Shown: positions 7,823 to 15,354 of the stretch, in pieces | Numbering within the stretch: position 1 is the stretch's first letter | Layout: every line of letters begins with the position of its first letter | From: Candidatus Lachnoclostridium stercorigallinarum | GTDB taxonomy: Bacteria; Bacillota; Clostridia; Lachnospirales; Lachnospiraceae | Reading direction: 5' to 3' | Assembly: GCA_019116745.1 (NCBI GenBank) | Contig: DXBC01000109.1 | Span: 1 to 38,139, forward strand | DNA: 38,139 nucleotides | Position numbers and translations under genes: made by a program | The notes under the pieces: model-generated | What the model was told of the DNA's origin: nothing | What the model saw: only the letters and a program-made list of their open reading frames with translations | The model's database searches: none

Positions 7823-8584
7823 TTAAATGGACAGATCCGTGTTATCCGAGATCACCGTCCGCAGTTCAAGGAATTCCCTGCTGACCATATCTCTCGGTCT
7901 CGGAATATCAATGGGATAAACCTCTTTCACCCTGGCCGGGCAGTCGCTGAGCAGGATGATCCGGTCTCCCAGGTAACAGGCCTCCTCTATGTTATTGGTG
8001 ACGAAAATTACCGTCCGCTTTTCCTGCTCCCACATTTTAAGCAGGTCCTCCTGCATTTTATATCGGGTCTGGGCGTCCAGTTTTCCGAAAGGTTCATCCA
8101 TGATCAGCAGCTTCGGATCCGCCGCATATGCTCTGGCGATACCCACTCTCTGCTGCATGCCGCCGGAGAGCTGTCTGGGATAATAATCCTCAAAGCCTTC
8201 CAGGCCCACCAGTTTAATATAATGTCTGGCGATCTCCCGGCGCTCTTCTTTTTTCATGCCCCGGAATTTTAAGGCCAGCTCCACATTTTCAATAACGGTT
8301 TTAAAGGACATGAGAGCCAGTTTCTGAAATACCATTCCGATCTCCGGATTCAGTCCCTTCCACTCTTTTCCGTTGTAGATGATCTGTCCCTCCGTGGCAT
8401 CCTCCACTCCGGCGATAATATTCAGCATAACTGTCTTTCCGCAGCGGCCGGGGCCCAGGATTACCAGAAATTCTCCGTCGTACACGTCAAAGCTCACATC
8501 GTCAATCGCCGTAAAATACCCTTTCTTGGAGAAAAAGGTCTTGGACAGATGACGGATTTCCATTCGTTTTACTTGTTGTTCCAT
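7823..8584 (-). CDS. ABC importer ATPase lacking the switch histidine (SsuB/TauB-like)
   Basis: 253 residues from the ATG at 8584, where similarity to ABC ATPases begins; it overlaps the end of the permease gene by 16 bases. Walker A is unusual but usable, GPGRCGKT (44-51). The signature LSGGM (139-143) and Walker B LLIMDEP are intact. The switch-region histidine, normally THD or THN, is replaced: VTNNIEEA places Asn197 there. Together with the LSVSA of the neighbour, the two predicted defects fall in the same composite ATP site. The C-terminus of both ATPases carries a similar IDIPRPRD or IDLPRPRD element, as in relatives of TauB and SsuB. It probably pairs with the 7049-7804 product. Confidence 0.88.
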   Translation of the reverse strand: MEQQVKRMEIRHLSKTFFSKKGYFTAIDDVSFDVYDGEFLVILGPGRCGKTVMLNIIAGVEDATEGQIIYNGKEWKGLNPEIGMVFQKLALMSFKTVIENVELALKFRGMKKEERREIARHYIKLVGLEGFEDYYPRQLSGGMQQRVGIARAYAADPKLLIMDEPFGKLDAQTRYKMQEDLLKMWEQEKRTVIFVTNNIEEACYLGDRIILLSDCPARVKEVYPIDIPRPRDMVSREFLELRTVISDNTDLSI

Positions 8585-9357
8585 GGACACACCACCTTTT
8601 CCAGTTTTTGTAAGATCACTGCCAGGATTGCTCCGATAATGGCGATGGTGATCACGGACACCAGCACCAGGGACAGATCGCTTCCCTGCCATCCTCTGGT
8701 CACCAGAGAGCCCAGTCCCTGCTGTGCTCCCATCATCTCAGCAGCCAGTACGGTAGTCCAGCCGGAGCTGACAGAGGTACGGATACCTGCAAAAATCGAA
8801 GGCAGTGCCGTGGGAATGACGATCTCCTTTAAAATCTGTTTATTGCTTCCGCCGAAAATCCGCCCTACGTGAATATTGATCTTATCCACCATCTCGATTC
8901 CGGCAGACGTGTTGATTACCAGGGGAACGAAAGTTCCGATAAATACCAGAAGTACCTTCGGGAACTCGCCCAGTCCAAACCACATGATTACGATGGGGAT
9001 CCAGGCAATGGGCGGAATGGGACGGATTACTTCAAATATGCTTCCGAAAAATGCTCTGGCCCAGCGGCTCCATCCAATAAGAATACCAAACGCGATGCCG
9101 AACGCCCAGGAGATCAGCAGGGCGATGAGCACCCGGCGGAGACTGGCCCAGGCATGGCCGATCAGCGTTGTTTTTGCAATAGGTCTGGTAAATGTCCGGA
9201 TAAACCGCTCCCACACATCCCAGGGAGCCGGCATCAGATCCGGATGGCCGGCGGAAAATACAATCCAGCCGACGATGATCAGGACAACAGCCAAAACAGG
9301 AAGTCCCCAGTAGAGCACGGTTCTGATCATTTTCTGCTTGCTGCTCATTCTATCCAT
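8569..9357 (-). CDS. ABC importer permease 1 (SsuC/TauC-like)
   Basis: 262 residues with about six membrane helices of the binding-protein-dependent transport family. The hallmark is IRPIPPIAWIPIVIMWFGLGE in the middle, followed by the cytoplasmic coupling (EAA) loop EIVIPTALPSIFAGIR. A strong AGGAGG lies 6 bases before the ATG. The same family includes permeases for taurine, alkanesulfonates, nitrate, hydroxymethylpyrimidine and phthalate. It begins 10 bases after the other permease gene. Two distinct permeases rather than one homodimeric permease suggest an asymmetric channel. Confidence 0.9.
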   Translation of the reverse strand: MDRMSSKQKMIRTVLYWGLPVLAVVLIIVGWIVFSAGHPDLMPAPWDVWERFIRTFTRPIAKTTLIGHAWASLRRVLIALLISWAFGIAFGILIGWSRWARAFFGSIFEVIRPIPPIAWIPIVIMWFGLGEFPKVLLVFIGTFVPLVINTSAGIEMVDKINIHVGRIFGGSNKQILKEIVIPTALPSIFAGIRTSVSSGWTTVLAAEMMGAQQGLGSLVTRGWQGSDLSLVLVSVITIAIIGAILAVILQKLEKVVCPWNNK

Positions 9358-9367
9358 ATGCGCCCTC

Positions 9368-10201
9368 CTAACGATTTACCTTCCAGCGAAGGAAGTACCT
9401 CTCACAGCGTGACAGGATCGCCGAAAGGATTGCTCCGATGGCTCCGATCACCACCATGCCCACGATCACGATATCCGGTCTGGCCACCGTCCGGCCGATC
9501 TGGATCATATATCCCAGTCCGGCGCTGGCTGCCAGCATTTCGGCCGCTACCAGAGTGGACCAGGAGTTTCCCAGTGCCACACGGATGCCTGCAAATACCA
9601 TGGGAAGAGAAGACGGAATTCCGATTTTCCAGAAAATCAACCAGTTAGGCGCGCCAAAAGTTCTTGACACATCAATCAGTACCTGACTGGTTAGTTTAAT
9701 GCCTGTATAAGAATTGATTACACAGGGCACAAAAGCGGTGAAAAAGATAATCAGGGCTTTTGCTTTCAGGCCAACGCCCATCCATACAACTACCAGGGGA
9801 ATCCAGGCGATGGGAGGAACGGGACGTACCAGTTCGAAGATTGGCCGGATAAAGCGGTCTGCATAAGTCCACCACCCCATCAGAAGCCCCAGAGGTACTC
9901 CGATGATGATGGCCACGCAGAATCCGGACAGGGCTACCTGAAGGCTGGCCAGAATGTTGGTTCCCAGCACATTTCCGTCGGGAACGGTGTTGGTAAATTT
10001 ATCTAACAGAGTGGCGAGCACTTCTGTCGGCGGAGGCAGAAGATGGGAATCCACCAGCCCCAGCATTACCACTCCCTGCCAGATGATCAGTACCGTCAGA
10101 ATGCCGGCAGCGCTGAGCAGCATATATTTCACATTTGCCTGCTTCTGCTGTTTCAGATACTCTGACCATTTGGCTTCCAGATTTTTCTTGTCTGCTGCCA
10201 T
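9368..10201 (-). CDS. ABC importer permease 2 (SsuC/TauC-like)
   Basis: 277 residues. A charged N-terminal segment of about 25 residues precedes the first membrane helix. The family signature VRPVPPIAWIPLVVVWMGVG and the coupling loop KIGIPSSLPMVFAGIR are present. It resembles the other permease along its whole length but is clearly distinct, so the pair arose by an old duplication rather than a recent one. It follows the binding-protein gene after a 140-base gap containing RNA hairpins. That fits lower expression of the membrane part than of the binding protein. Confidence 0.9.
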   Translation of the reverse strand: MAADKKNLEAKWSEYLKQQKQANVKYMLLSAAGILTVLIIWQGVVMLGLVDSHLLPPPTEVLATLLDKFTNTVPDGNVLGTNILASLQVALSGFCVAIIIGVPLGLLMGWWTYADRFIRPIFELVRPVPPIAWIPLVVVWMGVGLKAKALIIFFTAFVPCVINSYTGIKLTSQVLIDVSRTFGAPNWLIFWKIGIPSSLPMVFAGIRVALGNSWSTLVAAEMLAASAGLGYMIQIGRTVARPDIVIVGMVVIGAIGAILSAILSRCERYFLRWKVNR

Positions 10202-10274
10202 ATTTACTCTCCTTTATTCGTTTCTGAATGCCATAACCGCCGCCTCCGTCTGACGCACTGCAGTCCCAGGGCAT

Positions 10275-10319
10275 CGCTTCCGGAAGCGGCGGCCGGATAT
10301 TTTGTCCGGCAAAAGCCGG
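10275..10319 (-). other. Cluster of overlapping RNA hairpins between binding protein and permease
   Basis: Read on the minus strand, a GCCGG-TTTT-type hairpin (10306-10319) and a GCCGG/CCGGC hairpin (10292-10310) share five bases and cannot form together. A CGCTTCCGGAAGCG palindrome (10275-10288) follows. None has a U-tract. Such clusters between a binding-protein gene and its permeases often act as 3'-end stabilisers that raise the binding-protein share. Confidence 0.5.
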
Positions 10320-10341
10320 TTCCTTTTTTATTTACAGATCT

Positions 10342-11460
10342 TTACTCTGCGGCAGTACCGGACTCTGCCAGTACTTCTGTAAGCAACTTGGAATCGGTGT
10401 GGCCCGCGAATTTCTCCAGGTCTCCCTCCTCATAGTTGCCGCACTGAATGAAGAATTCCAAAACGTCTGTCATTTTCTGCTCCATTTCGGAAACACCGCC
10501 TTCTCCGGCTTCCATCATGGCAACAGACTCGTCCAGGGTGAAGTAGGTGTCGGCTTCAACGTACATCTTCGTGGTTTCCTCATCCATGGAGCTTCCATTC
10601 TCATCATTCATGGCCATGCAGTACTCTACTGCCTGCTCCGGATTCTCTTTGATCCAGTCCATGGCGCGGAAGTATTCTTTCATAAACACTTTCATGGCCT
10701 CATACTTTTCCGGATCCGCATAGCTGTTCTTATTGGCTACAAAGTGGCACATCAGACCGGAATCCACCAGGGGTCCGCTGGAAACTGCCGTGTATTTGTC
10801 CGGCTCGGTCATCATACGGAACGTTCCGCCGGATCCTGTCAGCACGCAGGCATCGCCCTCTCCGGCGATAAATGCGCTGTAGGCCGTAGCCGGATCCATG
10901 GCGATAAATTCCACATCAGACTGGGTCAGGCCAAAGCCTTCCAGCGTTTTTACAAACACGTACTGTGTCACACTTCCCGTATTGCACAGCACGGATTTTC
11001 CTTTCCAGGTATCTGCGGAGCCGTAGATCTCATCACTGTATGTATTGTTTCCGGTTCCTGCTGCCACAATGTCGGAATCATTTCTAGTAAACACCACCTG
11101 AGTGCCGTCATCCGTGTTGCTGGCTCCCAGCACCACCGCATCATATCCCAGAACGCCGGCAAACACACCGCCGATTCCTGTACATCCGATGTCCCATCCA
11201 TCTGCGGAAAGAGATTCCATCTGCACCGGGCCGTTGGTAAACAGCTGTTCGCTGATGCTTAAGCCCGCCTCATCAAAATAACCTTCCTGCTGAGCCACAT
11301 AGATGGGAAGCCAGTTCAGACTGCCTCCGATTCCGGATACCGTCAGCTCATACTGAGCATCGCCGCCGGAAGTTTCGGCAGAACCCCCTCCGCAGCCGGT
11401 CAGTGCCCCCGCGCACATCGCAACCGTCAGCCCTATCGCTGTCAAAGACTTTAACTTCAT
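10342..11460 (-). CDS. ABC importer substrate-binding lipoprotein (SsuA/NMT1-like)
   Basis: 372 residues. A lipoprotein signal peptide ends in the lipobox LTGC (Cys23), so the protein is anchored outside the membrane. The mature part has the pattern of the nitrate/sulfonate/hydroxymethylpyrimidine-binding family: NWLPIYVAQQEGYFDEAGL near the start, then GVFAGVLGYDAVVLG, and a long acidic C-terminal helical part. It is the first gene of the leftward operon, directly behind a good promoter. Proteins of this family bind small organic anions or heterocycles, not ordinary sugars, although all downstream enzymes look like carbohydrate enzymes. The ligand is unknown. Confidence 0.88.
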   Translation of the reverse strand: MKLKSLTAIGLTVAMCAGALTGCGGGSAETSGGDAQYELTVSGIGGSLNWLPIYVAQQEGYFDEAGLSISEQLFTNGPVQMESLSADGWDIGCTGIGGVFAGVLGYDAVVLGASNTDDGTQVVFTRNDSDIVAAGTGNNTYSDEIYGSADTWKGKSVLCNTGSVTQYVFVKTLEGFGLTQSDVEFIAMDPATAYSAFIAGEGDACVLTGSGGTFRMMTEPDKYTAVSSGPLVDSGLMCHFVANKNSYADPEKYEAMKVFMKEYFRAMDWIKENPEQAVEYCMAMNDENGSSMDEETTKMYVEADTYFTLDESVAMMEAGEGGVSEMEQKMTDVLEFFIQCGNYEEGDLEKFAGHTDSKLLTEVLAESGTAAE

Positions 11461-11557
11461 AAAACATCCTCCTCCTTAAAAAATAAATGATACTCGTTTC
11501 TTCTGTCTTCCGTTTTTAGTCAAATGAATGTTTCCGTGCTGCTCTTAAGATAGGTTC

Positions 11558-11586
11558 ATTATAAAAAATAAATAAGCAAAAAGCAA
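11558..11586 (-). promoter_or_regulatory. Promoter of the transport/catabolic operon
   Basis: On the minus strand a -35 TTGCTT (11581-11586) and a -10 TATAAT (11558-11563) are separated by 17 bases. The LacI-type operator lies 10 bases upstream of the -35. Confidence 0.75.
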
Positions 11587-11596
11587 ATGTTTTTTA

Positions 11597-11610
11597 CGCA
11601 AACGTTTGTC
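11597..11610. promoter_or_regulatory. LacI-family operator
   Basis: A perfect palindrome CAAACGTTTG (11599-11608) with the central CG of LacI/GalR operators lies between the divergent promoters. It overlaps the -35 of the regulator gene and abuts the upstream side of the operon promoter. The half-sites also resemble a catabolite-response (cre) site, but the outer bases do not match cre. Negative autoregulation of the regulator is the simplest reading. Confidence 0.65.
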
Positions 11611-11634
11611 TTATTGTGCTTATTGTGATATAAT
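11606..11634 (+). promoter_or_regulatory. Promoter of the LacI-family regulator gene
   Basis: -35 TTGTCT (11606-11611), 17-base spacer, extended -10 TGA-TATAAT (hexamer 11629-11634). The -35 is inside the operator palindrome. Confidence 0.7.
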
Positions 11635-11693
11635 CTTAGAAATGAATGTCAGTTTTTTGTCGTTAAACAATAAACAAAGGAGGGAGCGCGCCT

Positions 11694-12728
11694 ATGACGC
11701 TGAAGGAAATTGCACAAAAAGCCGGTGTTTCTATTTCCACCGTATCAAGAGTCATCAACAACCAGAATTCCAAGGCTGCCAGCAAGGAAGTACAGGACCG
11801 GATCTGGCAGATTGTCCGTGAGACAGGCTATACCCCAAATATTTCCGCAAAAAGTCTGCAAAAAGGAGAGCAGGCCCCTATCAACACCCGCTCTCTTGCC
11901 TGTCTGTTTGCCCGGACTCCCGATTCCCCCAACGATCCTTTTTTCTCCTCTCTGGCCAGAAGCGTGGAAACTGCCGCCTATCAGCAGAACTATCTGGTCA
12001 AATCTTCGTTTACCGCCTTTGACCTTACGGAGACCGCATCCAACATCCGCATGTTCATGGATCCCTCCATCAACGGAGTGGCTGTCCTGGGTCGGATCGA
12101 CAAGGCCGGCCTGAAATTTTTAAAGCAGCACTGCCGTTTTGTGGCCTACACCGGCTTAAACGAAATCAACGCCAAATACGACCAGATTCTCTGCGACGGC
12201 TATCAGGCCAGCGTCACCGCCGTGGAACACCTCATTGGCCTGGGGCACCGCCACATCGCCTACATCGGCGAAACCAACAATGAGACCCGTTACAACGGCT
12301 ATAAAGACACCCTGGAAAAACACCGTCTTCCCTGCAACGCTTCCTATGTGGCCTCCGTCCAGCAGACCTCCGGCGGCGGCTTAAAGGGCGCCCTGAAAAT
12401 TTTAGAGCAGCAGCCACTCGTCACCGCGTTTTTCTGCAGCAACGACGTCACCGCCATCGGAGCCATGCGTGCCATTCGGGACAAGGGCTTAAAAATTCCC
12501 AAAGACATCTCTGTGATCAGCATCGACGACATCGACACCGCCCAGTATCTGTCCCCCATGCTCACTACCATTCACGTTCCCATTGAAGAAATGGGCCAGA
12601 TGACCGCAAAGATTCTCATTGACCGGATCACCGGCGGACACACTCTGCCCATGAAAATTTTCCTGCCATTTTATCTCTCCCAGAGGGAGAGCTGCGCTCC
12701 GCCCGGAGAAGATGGCCGGGACAGGTAG
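11694..12728 (+). CDS. LacI/GalR-family transcriptional regulator
   Basis: 344 residues. The N-terminal helix-turn-helix is classic: TLKEIAQKAGVSISTVSRVINN, then the hinge region near residues 45-60. A periplasmic-binding-like effector domain follows, with CDGYQASVTAVEHLIGLGHRHIAYIG, FFCSNDVTAIGAMRAI and SVISIDDIDTAQYLSPMLTTI. AAAGGAGGG precedes the ATG. It is divergently transcribed from the transport operon and shares a 233-base control region with a LacI-type palindrome. It most likely represses both until an inducer, probably a sugar or sugar phosphate of the pathway, binds. The inducer is not known. Confidence 0.93.
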   Translation: MTLKEIAQKAGVSISTVSRVINNQNSKAASKEVQDRIWQIVRETGYTPNISAKSLQKGEQAPINTRSLACLFARTPDSPNDPFFSSLARSVETAAYQQNYLVKSSFTAFDLTETASNIRMFMDPSINGVAVLGRIDKAGLKFLKQHCRFVAYTGLNEINAKYDQILCDGYQASVTAVEHLIGLGHRHIAYIGETNNETRYNGYKDTLEKHRLPCNASYVASVQQTSGGGLKGALKILEQQPLVTAFFCSNDVTAIGAMRAIRDKGLKIPKDISVISIDDIDTAQYLSPMLTTIHVPIEEMGQMTAKILIDRITGGHTLPMKIFLPFYLSQRESCAPPGEDGRDR

Positions 12729-12790
12729 GGGCAGTTTCTCACTTTTCTCCGTACAGAAGAAGAAAACTGCAGGCCAATTTTTCATAAAGA

Positions 12791-12851
12791 AAAAAGCATC
12801 CGCGGACACTTTCATGCTACTGGCATGTCAGTCTTTGCCGCTGATGCTTTT
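12791..12851. terminator. Bidirectional terminator between converging genes
   Basis: A long imperfect hairpin: AAAAAGCATC plus GCGG on the left pairs with CCGC plus GATGCTTTTT on the right, with an inner CATGC/GCATG stem. A-tract and T-tract flank it on both strands. It serves the rightward regulator gene and the leftward LspA-like gene. Confidence 0.75.
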
Positions 12852-12865
12852 TCTCTGCACCGCTC

Positions 12866-13366
12866 TTATTTTTTTGACGGTCTTCCCGCTTTTCTCTTTC
12901 CCGGACATGGTCTCGCGCTTTCCCAAATCTCATGGAGCAGAAGAATCGCGCCCCCCAGAAAGATAAATATATCGCCCAGGTTGAAAATCACCTTTTTCAG
13001 CTTTCCCCGGTTGATGGAGAAATAATCCACCACGTAATGTCTGGTCAGCCGGTCATAGATGTTGCTCAGAGCTCCCGCCAGCGTCAGGGAAAATCCCAGC
13101 TTTTCCGCCGTATGCCCCTTCCTCTGAAGCAGCCAGAACAGAATTCCTCCCACAGCCGACGCAGTGATCACCGGCACCATCCGCACCGTTTCCTGGCAGC
13201 GCTTCAGCAAGCCGAAAGGCAGCCCCGCATTGTGGCTTTTGTGGAGTACAATCAGCCCCTTTTCATCCAGCTCCTTTGGAAATTCCGATCCGTCCCGGCT
13301 TTCGATCTCCGCCTTCAGCGCCAGATCTGCCAGTACCAGAAATCCGATCAATACCAAAAATGTCAT
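12866..13366 (-). CDS. Signal peptidase II-like protein (LspA family)
   Basis: 166 residues with hydrophobic segments at the N-terminus, middle and C-terminal part. LspA removes lipoprotein signal peptides using two membrane aspartates. Matching motifs are HNAGLPFG (normally HNxGxAFG), GALSNIYDRLTRHYVVDYF with the first Asp in NIYDR, and FNLGDIFIFLG with the second Asp. Both catalytic Asp are present. It differs from the housekeeping form in having a Glu/Asp-rich stretch after the first helix and a basic tail, so it may be a paralogue with a special substrate rather than the main LspA. A weak promoter with TACAAT lies upstream. Confidence 0.78.
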   Translation of the reverse strand: MTFLVLIGFLVLADLALKAEIESRDGSEFPKELDEKGLIVLHKSHNAGLPFGLLKRCQETVRMVPVITASAVGGILFWLLQRKGHTAEKLGFSLTLAGALSNIYDRLTRHYVVDYFSINRGKLKKVIFNLGDIFIFLGGAILLLHEIWESARPCPGKRKAGRPSKK

Positions 13367-13548
13367 AATCCCGCCTCCTGCCCGTCTGTCTTTTCTTCAT
13401 TGTACTATTCTTCCGCCCCGCCGTCCAGCGGAAATTGTCTTCGCCTTCCACGGGATCATCCTGCGGAAAACTCCTCCGCTTCTGCCGGTATCATTCTGCG
13501 TGTATTTTTCACGCCCTCTGCATATACTTGTTAAAAAACGGAGTTTCC

Positions 13549-15294
13549 ATGGAACCCTGCGCCATTTCCGCCTCCTCCGAGGATTATGCGGATTTCATCA
13601 TTGAACACAACAATTATTCCAGGGATCTTTTAGGGGAACTGGCCGGCACGCCCTGTATCGACCTTATCAACCGCCAGTATGCCATAGCCTACATTCCCGC
13701 CGGAGAAGCTCTTCCCCTGTCTCTTACGAAATATTCTTATACGTCCATCCCCAAATTATACACCATTCTGGACACATCTGCCCTGGAGGCTTCCGGCATC
13801 AGCACCGTCCTCTCCCAACCGGCCCTGGGCACAGGCGGCGAAGGAGTGATGATCGGATTTGTGGACACCGGCATCAATTACTGCAGTCCCCTGTTCCGGA
13901 ACCGGAGCGGACGCACCAGGATTCTGGGAATCTGGGATCAGACCCTTCCGACAGAAGGGGAGCGCAGCTTTTTCCCCGATCTCTACGACTTTTCCGATAC
14001 CGGTTTTCTCTACGGGCGCCAGTTTACGGAAGAGGAAATCAACACCGCTCTCGCCTCTTCCTCTCCGCTGGAACTGGTTCCCACCAGAGACGAGCTGGGA
14101 CACGGAACATTCCTGGCCGGAGTAGCCGCCGCAAGCGTGTCTGAAGACGCCTCCTTTTCCGGCGCCGCCCCTTTCTGCTTCATCGGCGCAGTCAAGTGCC
14201 GGCCGGCAAAATCCTACCTCCGGGATTTCTACCTCCTTGCCGACAGCGCTGCTGCCTATCAGGAAAACGACATTATGATGGGGCTAAAATATCTTCTTCT
14301 GCTGGCTGCCAGCCGGGGGCTTCCCCTGGTGGCCCTCATCGGCTTCGGCACCTCCCAGGGAAGCCACGAGGGCACTTCTCCTCTTGGGAAAATGCTCAGT
14401 CAGCTGGCCGGATATTCCGGCGTCATCCCCGTCATCGCTGCTGGAAACGAAGCGGCAAAAAGCCGCCATTTTCTGGGTTCTGTGACAAGAGATGAAGAAT
14501 ATGAAGATGTGGAGCTGCGAGTGGCTGATGGAGAGAGGGGATTTGTGCTGGAGCTGTGGGCCAGAGATCCGGAGCTGTATACCGTTGGCTTTCTCTCCCC
14601 CACAGGAGAGCGAATCGCCAGGATTCCCCTTACCTTCTCCGGAGACACTCAGATCCGCTTTCTTCTGGAGCAGACCGAGATTACCGTAAACTACGTCAAC
14701 GCGGAATCCGGCTCCGGCAGCCAGCTGATCTTCATGCGGTTTAAGGCTCCCACCGCCGGCATCTGGCGCATCCGGGTGTACAGCAGTCTGTTTATCACCG
14801 GTGAATACCATATGTGGCTGCCTCCGGACACCTTTATCTCCGACGGCACCTTCTTTCTCCGCTCCAACCCGGACACTACGGTCACCGATCCGGCTAACGC
14901 TCCCCTCCCCATCACTGTGGGAGCTTACGACCACACTGGCGGCGGCATTTACTTAAATTCCGGACGCGGCTTCTCCCGCAGCGGAAAGGTCAAACCGGAG
15001 CTGACGGCTCCGGGCGTAGATGTATCCGGTCCCGGCCGCTCTCCCATTCCCTGCGACACCCCTGCCGCCTCCCGCACCGGCACCTCCGCAGCCGCAGCCA
15101 TCACCGCCGGAGCCGTGGCCTCTCTCATGTCCTGGGGATTAAAAAACGGCCATCCGGAGATGGCCGCTGCCGCCGCTGTAAAATCCTATCTGGTACGGGG
15201 CGCCAGGAGAAGCCCCGCCTATTCCTATCCCTCCAAAGAATGGGGGTACGGAGAGCTGGATCTCTACCAGACTTTCCTGCGAATGAGAGAATAG
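13549..15294 (+). CDS. Csp-like subtilisin-family (S8) protease
   Basis: 581 residues from the ATG at 13549, preceded by GGAG; the upstream in-frame stretch has no family similarity. No signal peptide is seen, as in the Csp germination proteases of Clostridia. Catalytic residues are Asp106 (FVDTGIN), His185 (ELGHGTF) and Ser513 (RTGTSAAA), with the oxyanion Asn in AAGNEA. The triad is complete, so it should be active, unlike CspA/CspC-type pseudoproteases. Between His and Ser lies a jelly-roll-like insert (about residues 310-440) typical of Csp proteins. Csp proteases cleave the cortex hydrolase precursor during spore germination, but Lachnospiraceae also carry many related S8 proteins of unknown role. 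No sleC or other germination gene is adjacent. Confidence 0.82.
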   Translation: MEPCAISASSEDYADFIIEHNNYSRDLLGELAGTPCIDLINRQYAIAYIPAGEALPLSLTKYSYTSIPKLYTILDTSALEASGISTVLSQPALGTGGEGVMIGFVDTGINYCSPLFRNRSGRTRILGIWDQTLPTEGERSFFPDLYDFSDTGFLYGRQFTEEEINTALASSSPLELVPTRDELGHGTFLAGVAAASVSEDASFSGAAPFCFIGAVKCRPAKSYLRDFYLLADSAAAYQENDIMMGLKYLLLLAASRGLPLVALIGFGTSQGSHEGTSPLGKMLSQLAGYSGVIPVIAAGNEAAKSRHFLGSVTRDEEYEDVELRVADGERGFVLELWARDPELYTVGFLSPTGERIARIPLTFSGDTQIRFLLEQTEITVNYVNAESGSGSQLIFMRFKAPTAGIWRIRVYSSLFITGEYHMWLPPDTFISDGTFFLRSNPDTTVTDPANAPLPITVGAYDHTGGGIYLNSGRGFSRSGKVKPELTAPGVDVSGPGRSPIPCDTPAASRTGTSAAAAITAGAVASLMSWGLKNGHPEMAAAAAVKSYLVRGARRSPAYSYPSKEWGYGELDLYQTFLRMRE

Positions 15295-15354
15295 ACGCCG
15301 GACCAGGGCGGAAAGCCCCGCCTCCGCTCCCCTGAGATGCCGGCTTCGGGATCC

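Noticed and set aside
10399-11262. A 287-codon plus-strand open frame
   Set aside because: Antisense to the binding-protein gene, rich in His/Ile/Gly repeats of a shadow frame.
11597-11610. Catabolite-response (cre) site
   Set aside because: The centre fits, but the outer TG and CA are not matched and a LacI-family gene is adjacent, so a local operator is more likely.
1-12728. Standard sulfoquinovose (sulfo-EMP) operon
   Set aside because: No sulfoquinovosidase, no SQ isomerase, no PfkB-type kinase and no sulfonate exporter are present, so the name would be unjustified.
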